Source: SHWC01 sp050173345 (GTDB lineage Bacteria; Pseudomonadota; Alphaproteobacteria; UBA828). From it: a stretch of DNA of 64,000 bases. A program made the position numbers and the translations under genes. Below, one piece after another: positions 58,327-64,000 of this stretch (within the stretch, counting starts at the first letter, position 1; each line of letters starts with the position of its first letter). The stretch lies in NCBI GenBank assembly GCA_050173345.1, contig JBFXKW010000004.1, forward strand, positions 62,001 to 126,000. The letters run 5' to 3'. The notes under the pieces are model-generated. The model had not been told where the DNA came from and did no database searches. It saw only the letters and a program-made list of their open reading frames with translations.

Positions 58327-59043
58327 CTACAGCGCCCGGATGATGTTGGCGCGGAACGCCTCGATGTGGGAGAGCATGGCCTGCTCGGCCGCCGGCGCAT
58401 CGCCGCGCGCGATCGCCTCGTAGATCGCGACGTGCTCGTCGTGGATGCGCTGGAGATGCTGGTGCTCCGCGAGCGAGAGGAACCAGAAGCGCAGCAGCTT
58501 GTTGTGCAGGCCGCGCAGCATGTCGGCGAGCGTCGCGTTCCGGGTGGCGTGGGCGATCAGCGAATGGAAGCGCCGGTCGACGTTCATCGAGCCTTCGAGG
58601 TCGTGCGGCCCGATCAGGCGCTCCGACTCCTCGAGCAGCGCGGCCATCCGGTCGAGCTCGCCGCGGGTCGCCTTCTCGGCGGCAAGGCCCGCACCCCGCG
58701 TTTCGAGCAACAGCCGCACGTCGATGATCTCGAGCACCTCGTTGAGCGAAACCGGGCGGACCATCACCCCCTTGCGCGGGATGATCTCGACCAACCCCTC
58801 GACGTCGAGCTGCGACAGCGCCTCGCGCACCGGCATCCGGCCGAGCCCGAGGAGCTGAGCCAGATGCGTCTCGTTGAGGATGCTGCCGGGCTTGAACGCC
58901 AGCGTGTTGATGCGGCGCTGGATTTCCTCATAGGCGGTGGCCCGCAAGGACGGACGGCGCGGCGCCGGCTCCGCATCGCGCAAGGGCCGCTGCCTGACGG
59001 CGGAGCGTTCCGATCGAAGAGCCGTTGCCCGGCTTCTGGCCAT
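58327..59043 (-). CDS. GntR-family regulator, FCD (FadR-like) type
   Basis: A 238-residue regulator: N-terminal winged helix (about 35-100: AYEEIQRRINTLAFKPGSIL, LAQLLGLGRMPVREALSQLD, GLVEIIPRKGVMV) and a C-terminal all-helical FCD ligand domain (about 110-235) with the likely metal residues in NVDRRFHSLIAHATRN and the final HIEAF. FCD regulators sense small acids or metabolites. It is divergent from the Rieske ferredoxin gene at 59360 and embedded in the monooxygenase locus, so it is the best candidate for its control. A GAGG ribosome site precedes ATG 59043. Confidence 0.9.
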   Translation of the reverse strand: MARSRATALRSERSAVRQRPLRDAEPAPRRPSLRATAYEEIQRRINTLAFKPGSILNETHLAQLLGLGRMPVREALSQLDVEGLVEIIPRKGVMVRPVSLNEVLEIIDVRLLLETRGAGLAAEKATRGELDRMAALLEESERLIGPHDLEGSMNVDRRFHSLIAHATRNATLADMLRGLHNKLLRFWFLSLAEHQHLQRIHDEHVAIYEAIARGDAPAAEQAMLSHIEAFRANIIRAL

Positions 59044-59359
59044 GATCGCCTCGCGCTGTTCTTCGGGTCCTCTTCCCGGCGGCGCGTGCCGGCCGCTGAC
59101 CCTGCGACCGGCTGGCGCCTTGACTCGCCAGCGCCGCTCGGTCAAACATCCGTCTAATATATCACATGGCGCCCATGCCGGAAGCGGCGATCGAGCGGGA
59201 GTAGCCGGCCGATGCGGCGGCCTCATCCTTCGACGAGCTCAGGACGAGGCCGAAAACTCAAAGCCTCATGCCGAGCCCGTCGAAGCATGAGGGGCCACTC
59301 AAGGGCATCGGCCCGGGCATCTGCTTACGGGCGGCGATGGGCCTGCGGAAGGAGTGTGC
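59044..59359. other. GntR/tmoC divergent region, 316 nt, with probable operator
   Basis: No gene. TATATCAC at 59158-59165 is the reverse of GTGATATA found upstream of the alpha subunit gene (54710-54717); the wider matches are GTGATATATTA and GTGATATAGTTA. This is the only AT-rich spot in the gap. The downstream half is occupied by the repeat at 59221-59292. GGAAGGAG at 59347 is the ribosome site of the Rieske gene. Confidence 0.45.
59221..59292. repeat. Intergenic inverted repeat of the CCTTCGAC-AGCTCAGG type
   Basis: The left arm CCTCATCCTTCGACGAGCTC and the right arm GAGCCCGTCGAAGCATGAGG are near-complements around a 30-nt middle. It is different from the CCCGGCTTGACC family. Similar hairpins are scattered through many alphaproteobacterial genomes. 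It could act as a terminator or insulate the divergent promoters. Confidence 0.6.
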
Positions 59360-59695
59360 ATGGCGTTTCAGAAGGTCTGCACCACCGAGGACGTGTGGGA
59401 AGGCGAGATGCAGGCGTTCACCGTGGACGGCACGGAGATCGTCGTCGTCCACGCGCCGGGCGACCAGTGGCGCGCCATCCAGTCGATCTGCCCGCACCAG
59501 GAGGTCGAGCTCGCCGAAGGCGACCTCGAAGGCAGCGTGCTGACCTGCCGGATGCATCTCTGGCAGTTCGACGTGCTGACCGGCAAGGGCATCAACCCGG
59601 ATCATGCCGAGCTCGCGCTCTACCCGCTCAAGGTCGAGGGCGATGACATCTACGTCGACGTGGCGGGCATCGAGCCCAAGTTCGCCAAGCCATAA
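59360..59695 (+). CDS. tmoC: Rieske [2Fe-2S] ferredoxin of the diiron monooxygenase (TmoC-like)
   Basis: A 111-residue Rieske protein that hands electrons to the hydroxylase. The cluster ligands are Cys 44 and His 46 (SICPHQE) and Cys 63 and His 66 (LTCRMHLWQF), with the spacing of TmoC. Length equals that of TmoC (112). ATG 59360 follows a GGAAGGAG ribosome site. It begins the second half of the split cluster and is followed by the effector gene after 19 nt. Confidence 0.93.
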   Translation: MAFQKVCTTEDVWEGEMQAFTVDGTEIVVVHAPGDQWRAIQSICPHQEVELAEGDLEGSVLTCRMHLWQFDVLTGKGINPDHAELALYPLKVEGDDIYVDVAGIEPKFAKP

Positions 59696-59714
59696 ATCCC
59701 GAGGGAGACTGACC

Positions 59715-60023
59715 ATGGCGGGTCGGAGCGACAAGGAGATGAAGAACGCGGTCGGCCCGGTGCTGCGCGCCGGCGAGATGGCCGACGCCATGATCCAGGC
59801 GCTCGAGGAGGACAATCCCGGCAAGGAGTTCAACATCCAGGATCACGTCGCCTATGTGCGCATCGAGACCGAGGGCGAGTGCATCGTGCGGCGCGCTACG
59901 CTCGAACGCGCGCTCGGCCGGCCCGTAGAGATGCCCGAGATCGAGGTGTCGCTCACCTCGTTCGCCGGCCGCATCGAGACCAGCGACGACTACATGCGCT
60001 TCTATCTCGAAAAGAAGCTCTGA
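59715..60023 (+). CDS. tmoD: Effector/coupling protein of the diiron monooxygenase (TmoD-like)
   Basis: A 102-residue cofactor-free effector of the TmoD/MmoB/DmpM family, which docks on the hydroxylase and tunes O2 activation. NAVGPVLRAGEMADAMIQAL near residue 12, DHVAYVRIETEGECIVRRAT and FAGRIETSDDYMRFYLEKKL are the recognisable stretches. A GAGGGA ribosome site precedes ATG 59715. A long hairpin separates it from the beta subunit gene. Confidence 0.9.
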   Translation: MAGRSDKEMKNAVGPVLRAGEMADAMIQALEEDNPGKEFNIQDHVAYVRIETEGECIVRRATLERALGRPVEMPEIEVSLTSFAGRIETSDDYMRFYLEKKL

Positions 60024-60032
60024 TTTGTTGAA

Positions 60033-60095
60033 TAGAGCAGGATTCACGCTTGAGATGAATCGCGAAGCGCTTCCACCTCAAACGATCCTGCTCTA
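60033..60095. repeat. Long imperfect hairpin between tmoD and tmoE
   Basis: TAGAGCAGGAT (60033-60043) pairs perfectly with ATCCTGCTCTA (60085-60095). Inside, CGCTTGAG (60047-60054) pairs with CTCAAACG (60077-60084) apart from one mismatch, and further short pairs follow, giving one long imperfect stem. It looks like a miniature dispersed element. In the transcript it could lower read-through into the beta gene or protect the upstream RNA. Confidence 0.7.
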
Positions 60096-60119
60096 GGCGC
60101 CCGACCGCTCCGGAGACCC

Positions 60120-61118
60120 ATGATGGCCGATCCCAACGACCTTTCGAAGCCGCTCAGGACGTTCAGCCACCTCGCCAGGATGAAGCGGCGGCCGAGCGAG
60201 TACGAGATCGTCTCGACCAACCTGATCTGGAGCAAGGACGACCCGAAGGCGCCGTGGGCGATGAGCCCGAGCGTGCCGCTTAGCCAGTGGTACATCAAGT
60301 ACCGCAACGAGAGCCCGCTCAAGCATGACGACTGGGACGCCTTCCGCGACCCCGACCAGCTCGTCTACCGTACCTACAACATGGTGCAGGACGGCCAGGA
60401 GTCCTACGTCGATGGCCTGCTGAACGATCATGCGCGCAACGAGCATGACAAGGGCCTGAGCGAGGCCTGGCTCAAGACGCTGGTCAGGCTCTATACGCCG
60501 GGCCGCTACCTCGTTCACGCCGCGCAGATGGGCTCGGCCTACCTCGTGCAGCTCGCGCAGTCGAGCACGATCGAGAACTGCGCGATGTTCCAGGCCGCCG
60601 ACCAGCTCCGCTGGGTGCAGCGCATCGCTTATCGCACCAGGGAACTCGCCAAGGCGCATCCCGCGCTCGGCTTCGGCGAGAGCGAGCGCGGCACCTGGGA
60701 AGGCGACCCGGCCTGGCAGGGCTTCCGCGAGCTGGTCGAGAAGGCGCTCGTCGCCTATGACTGGGGCGAGCATGTCGTCGCGCTCAACCTGGTGGTCAAG
60801 CCGGCGATCGACGAGGCCTATCTGCGCCAGCTCGGCAAGGCCGCGCGCTGCCAGGGCGACACCCTGCTCGGCCTCCTCAACGACGCGGCGCTGATCGATT
60901 CCGATCGCTCGCGGCGCTGGACCAAGGCGCTGATCGATTTCGTCGCGCCCAAGGGCGGCAACAAGGCGGTGCTCGACGGCTGGGTCGCCAAATGGGCGCC
61001 GCTCGGCGACAAGGCGATCACGGCCTATTGCGCGGCGCTGCCCGATCACCCCGACGGCGCCGGCGAGGCCAAGGCCGCCGTCAGCGAATGGCGCCGCAGC
61101 CTCGGCTTCGCCGCGTAA
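60120..61118 (+). CDS. tmoE: Diiron monooxygenase hydroxylase beta subunit (TmoE-like)
   Basis: A 332-residue hydroxylase beta subunit, a helical homologue of the alpha subunit without iron ligands. LKTFS-like opening (LSKPLRTFSHLARMKRRPSE), YEIVSTNLIWSKDDPKAPWA, YNMVQDGQESYVDGLLNDHA and ENCAMFQAADQLRWVQRIAY match the TmoE family in order and length. Tandem ATGs at 60120 and 60123 follow GGAG. In tmo/iso operons a flavin reductase gene (tmoF) follows; here a repeat and unrelated genes follow instead. Confidence 0.92.
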   Translation: MMADPNDLSKPLRTFSHLARMKRRPSEYEIVSTNLIWSKDDPKAPWAMSPSVPLSQWYIKYRNESPLKHDDWDAFRDPDQLVYRTYNMVQDGQESYVDGLLNDHARNEHDKGLSEAWLKTLVRLYTPGRYLVHAAQMGSAYLVQLAQSSTIENCAMFQAADQLRWVQRIAYRTRELAKAHPALGFGESERGTWEGDPAWQGFRELVEKALVAYDWGEHVVALNLVVKPAIDEAYLRQLGKAARCQGDTLLGLLNDAALIDSDRSRRWTKALIDFVAPKGGNKAVLDGWVAKWAPLGDKAITAYCAALPDHPDGAGEAKAAVSEWRRSLGFAA

Positions 61119-61123
61119 CGCCA

Positions 61124-61208
61124 CGTCATTTCGCCATTGCCGGGCTTGCCCTGGCAATCCAGACTATTACATGACGCCTGGATGTCCGGCTCGAGGCCGG
61201 GCATGACG
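61124..61208. repeat. Two-armed dispersed palindromic repeat, after tmoE
   Basis: The left arm carries CATTGCCGGGCTTGCCCTGG and the right arm CCGGCTCGAGGCCGGGCATG, with CAATCCAG and CTGGATG at the inner borders, as in the other copies. It lies where a reductase gene would be expected. Confidence 0.68.
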
Positions 61209-61240
61209 GCCGATCTCGTGTGATCTGTGGAGCCCTTGCC

Positions 61241-61654
61241 ATGCCATCAGCCCCTCGCCCGCCGTTCGACGCCAAGAGCGCGCAAGCCATGGTGCAGTTC
61301 TGCGAGGATTCGTGGAACACGCGCGATGCCGCGACCGCGGCCGCCGGCTATACTGATAACGTGCGCTGGCGCTATCGCGAGAATTTCGTCGAGGGCAAGC
61401 CGGCGATCACCGACTTCCTCGAGGCCCGCTTCAAGCGCGCCGAGGGCTACCGCCTCAAGAAGACGCTCGGCACCTACAACGGCAACGCCATTTCGGCACG
61501 CTTCGTCAGCGAGTGGAAGGACGGCGAGACCGGCCAATGGTATCGCACCTTCGGCGTCGAATACTGGGAGTTCGCGCCCGACGGCCGGATGTACCTGCAG
61601 GAGACCAGCGCGAACGATCTGAAGATCAAGGAGGAGGAGCGCCAGCTCCGATGA
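61241..61654 (+). CDS. DUF1348 (NTF2-like) protein
   Basis: A 137-residue NTF2-like (cystatin/SnoaL-type) fold protein of the DUF1348 family, seen in AMVQFCEDSWNTRDAATAAA, YTDNVRWRYRENFVEGKPAI, KRAEGYRLKKTLGTYNGNAI and YWEFAPDGRMYLQETSANDL. Function is unknown; NTF2-like proteins are often small enzymes or binding subunits. It overlaps the next gene by 4 nt (ATGA), so the two are coupled. ATG 61241 is the family start. Confidence 0.85.
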   Translation: MPSAPRPPFDAKSAQAMVQFCEDSWNTRDAATAAAGYTDNVRWRYRENFVEGKPAITDFLEARFKRAEGYRLKKTLGTYNGNAISARFVSEWKDGETGQWYRTFGVEYWEFAPDGRMYLQETSANDLKIKEEERQLR

Positions 61655-62604
61655 GCCCGGCCGCCCCGGAAGGCGGCGCGGGCGGGCCGGTCTCCGCCCG
61701 CGCTCCCCTCTCCGGGCCTGCCCCGTCTTCCACCGAGGCGCCGCGCGTCGCCGCGGCGCGGCCGAAGCGGCGCCTCGCCGCCTTCCGCGCCCAATGCGCG
61801 GCCGTGCGCGAGGCGCTGGCGCGGCCGGGCGCGGCGCGGCTCGAAGCCCTCGAATGGTACGGCTTCCCGCTCGGCCGGCTGGTCACGGACGATGCGCTGA
61901 TCGCCGAGATCGTGTCGCAGGGCGAGGCGACGCCGGCGAGCGCGCACGGCTTCGACCGCGTCTATCACCGCGACCTGCCGGTGCCGACCGAGCCGGTCTC
62001 GGCGCCGAGCGTCTGGCGCCTGCCCGAGCTGCCGTCGCGGCCCTGGCACGACGACAGCCCGGCGATCCCGCGCCTCGAAGCCGGTCTCGCCGACGTCGTG
62101 GCCGAGTTTCGCGCCTGGCGCAGCGCGCTGACCGCGCATCCCGATTCCGCCGAGCTGGTCGGCGCGGGCTCGTGGAGCTCGCTCTTCCTCTCCGGCATCG
62201 GCGGCGCGCCGACACGGGAGGCGCTCGACGCCTTCCCGCGCACCACGGCGCTGATCCGCGCGCTCGACCCGTGCCTTAGTTTTGGTTTCGCCTTCTTCTC
62301 GCGCACCGTCGCCGGGACCAGCATCACGCGCCATACCGGCGCGGCGAACCTGCGCCTGCGCCACCAGCTCTGCATCGAGGTCGGCGCGGATACCGAGGCC
62401 CATCTCGAGGTCGGCGGCGAGCCGCGCGGCTGGCGCTACGGCAAGTGCCGGGCGTTCGACGATTCGTTCCCGCATACGCTCGAACACGCGAAAGGCGCCC
62501 CCCGCATCGTGCTCGCGCTCGACACCTGGCACCCCGCGCTCAGCGAAGCCGAGCGAACGGTGCTGTCCTCGGAAATCTTCAGGCGTTTCGGGAAGATCGG
62601 CTGA
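61651..62604 (+). CDS. Aspartyl/asparaginyl beta-hydroxylase-family protein
   Basis: A 317-residue protein. After a low-complexity N terminus (1-45) and a middle region without clear similarity (50-200), the C-terminal domain has the iron and 2-oxoglutarate pattern of the Asp/Asn beta-hydroxylase family: the first His in ITRHTGAANLRLRHQLCIEV, the acid and second His in FDDSFPHTLEHA, and Arg/His in RIVLALDTWHPAL. It probably hydroxylates a protein or small molecule. It is translationally coupled to the DUF1348 gene and lies downstream of the diiron monooxygenase, but a functional link is not shown. Confidence 0.8.
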   Translation: MSPAAPEGGAGGPVSARAPLSGPAPSSTEAPRVAAARPKRRLAAFRAQCAAVREALARPGAARLEALEWYGFPLGRLVTDDALIAEIVSQGEATPASAHGFDRVYHRDLPVPTEPVSAPSVWRLPELPSRPWHDDSPAIPRLEAGLADVVAEFRAWRSALTAHPDSAELVGAGSWSSLFLSGIGGAPTREALDAFPRTTALIRALDPCLSFGFAFFSRTVAGTSITRHTGAANLRLRHQLCIEVGADTEAHLEVGGEPRGWRYGKCRAFDDSFPHTLEHAKGAPRIVLALDTWHPALSEAERTVLSSEIFRRFGKIG

Positions 62605-62631
62605 TCGCCCTCGCCGCCGCCGGCGGCGCGC

Positions 62632-63801
62632 TCAGCCCCGGCACACCTCATCCAGCAGGCGCTGCATGAAGTCCTCGCACTTGCGCACCTGGCTGAGCTC
62701 GATGAACTCGTTCGGCTTGTGCGCCTGGGCGATGCTGCCGGGGCCGCAGATCACGGTCGAGATGCCGGCCTCCTGGAACTGGCCGGCCTCGGTGCCGTAG
62801 GAGACCACGCCGACCTCGTTGGTGCGCGCGAGCGCGAGGCAGAGGGCCTCCGCCGGCGAGCCATCCTCCGGCATCAGGCCGGGCACCGAGGCGCGCGGCA
62901 CGGTCTGGACGCCGGCCTCCGGCCACACCGCGCGCATCTTGGGCAGCACCGTGCCCTCGACGTAATCGTCGAAGCGGCGGCGGATTTCGGCGCCGTCATC
63001 GCCCGGGATCAGCCGGTACTCCCAGGTGAACACGCAGTGGCGCGGGATGATGTTCTGCGCCGTGCCGCCCTGGATGGTGCCGACATGGATCGTCGTGTAG
63101 GGCGGCTCGAAGCCGCTCCCAGGCTGGCTGCGCGTCGCCTTCCATTCCTCGGCGAGCCCGCTCAGGAAATGGATGATGTCGGCGGCGTACATCACCGCGT
63201 TGACGCCGAGATGGGTCGCGCTCGAATGCTGCTCGAGCCCGGTCAGCTCGGTGCGGAAGCTGTGCACGCCCTTGTGCGCGTTGACCACCGTCATGTCGGT
63301 CGGCTCGCCGACGATGACGATCTTCGGCCTGACGCCGAGCTTTTCGAGCTGCGCGATCATGCGCGGCGCGCCGAGGCAGCCGACCTCCTCGTCATAGGAG
63401 AGCGCGAAGTGGATCGGCGTCTTGAGCGGCCGCTCGACGAACTTCGGCACCATGGAGAGGCCGACCGCGGAGAAGCTCTTCATGTCGGCGGTGCCGCGGC
63501 CGTAGAGCCGGCCCTCCTTCTCGACCACCTTGAAGGGATCAGTGACCCAGGGCTGGCCGTCGACCGGCACCACGTCGGTATGGCCCGAGAGCACGATGCC
63601 CGGCACGTTCTTCGGCCCGATGGTGGCGTAGAGGTTGGCCTTCTTGCCGGTCTCATCCGGGATGCGCGTCGAGGCGACGCCATGGCCTTTCAGATAGTCC
63701 TCGACGAACTCGATCAGCGGCAGGTTGGAATCCCGGCTCGTGGTGTCGAACGACACCAGCTTCTCGATCATCTCGACGGCGGTGAATCTCTGGCCGGGCA
63801 T
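62632..63801 (-). CDS. argE: ArgE, acetylornithine deacetylase (M20 peptidase family)
   Basis: ArgE removes the acetyl group from N-acetylornithine in arginine synthesis using a two-metal site. The 389-residue M20 protein shows the first ligand and catalytic Asp in LSGHTDVVPVDG (His 74, Asp 76), the bridging Asp in GRGTADMKS (101-109), the catalytic Glu in YDEEVGCLGAP, the GEPTDM stretch, and the final ligand His in GSIAQAHKPNEFIELSQV. This is the ArgE pattern rather than succinyl-diaminopimelate desuccinylase. A GGGAGA ribosome site precedes ATG 63801. Confidence 0.9.
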   Translation of the reverse strand: MPGQRFTAVEMIEKLVSFDTTSRDSNLPLIEFVEDYLKGHGVASTRIPDETGKKANLYATIGPKNVPGIVLSGHTDVVPVDGQPWVTDPFKVVEKEGRLYGRGTADMKSFSAVGLSMVPKFVERPLKTPIHFALSYDEEVGCLGAPRMIAQLEKLGVRPKIVIVGEPTDMTVVNAHKGVHSFRTELTGLEQHSSATHLGVNAVMYAADIIHFLSGLAEEWKATRSQPGSGFEPPYTTIHVGTIQGGTAQNIIPRHCVFTWEYRLIPGDDGAEIRRRFDDYVEGTVLPKMRAVWPEAGVQTVPRASVPGLMPEDGSPAEALCLALARTNEVGVVSYGTEAGQFQEAGISTVICGPGSIAQAHKPNEFIELSQVRKCEDFMQRLLDEVCRG

Positions 63802-63839
63802 CCTGTCTCCCTGGTTTGCGTGCCGGGCAACGCCCCCGC

Positions 63840-64000
63840 TCAGTCGAGGCCGCGCGTCGCCGGGTTGCCGATCATGTTGAGGAACTCGCGGCGCGTCTTC
63901 GGGTCGGCGCGGAACGAGCCGAGCATGCGGCTCGTCACCATCAGCACGCCCGATTTGTGGATGCCGCGCGTGGTCATGCAGTGATGCACCGCCTCGACCA
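63840..64000 (-). CDS. folE: FolE, GTP cyclohydrolase I, 3' end only
   Basis: The last 53 codons of FolE are present; the rest lies beyond the window. The visible part, HHCMTTRGIHKSGVLMVTSR and MLGSFRADPKTRREFLNMIG, contains a zinc-binding Cys and the active-site loop of GTP cyclohydrolase I, the first enzyme of tetrahydrofolate synthesis. The stop is 39 nt upstream of argE on the same strand, so the two may share a transcript. Confidence 0.93.
   Translation of the reverse strand, partial: VEAVHHCMTTRGIHKSGVLMVTSRMLGSFRADPKTRREFLNMIGNPATRGLD

Overview
The window is GC-rich (about 70 percent by eye), densely coded DNA from an alphaproteobacterium. The evidence is the gene order murD-ftsW-murG-murC-murB-ddl-ftsQ-ftsA-ftsZ-lpxC, a long Pro/Ala-rich FtsZ linker ending in the usual C-terminal peptide, the rpoD-dnaG-yqeY block facing carA-carB-greA, and an orphan pstS beside phoB. 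A Rhodospirillales-like lineage is my best guess; the sequence alone does not fix the genus. No rRNA, tRNA, CRISPR array or intact insertion sequence was seen.

Layout. 1-15.8 kb: division and wall cluster (3' end of murD to ftsZ), a strong intrinsic terminator, then lpxC, bamD, recN and ligA. 15.8-18.4 kb: a cupin gene divergent from a LysR regulator, then azlD/azlC. 18.4-21.1 kb: a visibly less GC-rich accessory island with a truncated type ISP restriction-modification gene and an orphan 578-residue protein whose C terminus carries a HEPN-like motif. 21.1-32.3 kb: rpoD, dnaG, yqeY, carA, carB, greA and a small monooxygenase. 32.4-36.1 kb: an AcuI/YhdH-type oxidoreductase, a metallo-beta-lactamase-fold hydrolase and a TolC-like protein. 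36.2-43.2 kb: phosphate-related genes on the minus strand (pstS with a Pho box, phoB, phoX, an arsenate reductase, a CHASE2 adenylate cyclase). 43.2-47.3 kb: a guanidine-II riboswitch driving gdx (sugE), a flavin monooxygenase, a cupin and typA. 47.5-49.6 kb: an arsenic operon arsR-arsC-aqpS-arsI with a recognisable operator. 49.8-54.3 kb: a di-haem oxidoreductase, an MFS transporter, a small secreted protein and an OmpA-like protein. 54.8-62.6 kb: a toluene/alkene-type soluble diiron monooxygenase cluster (alpha, gamma, Rieske ferredoxin, effector, beta), split by an inverted block (lipoprotein, ZIP transporter, GntR regulator) and lacking its reductase gene, followed by a DUF1348 protein and an Asp/Asn beta-hydroxylase-like protein. 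62.6-64 kb: argE and the 3' end of folE.

How it works together. Most of the window is core metabolism. The accessory interest lies in (a) the split diiron monooxygenase locus, probably controlled by the embedded GntR regulator; (b) two separate arsenate reductases, one inside a phosphate-starvation gene group and one in an ars operon that seems to export arsenite through an aquaglyceroporin; (c) the guanidine-sensing exporter unit; and (d) the small defence-like island. A family of intergenic palindromic repeats (arms of the type CCCGGCTTGACCGGG) recurs at least six times.
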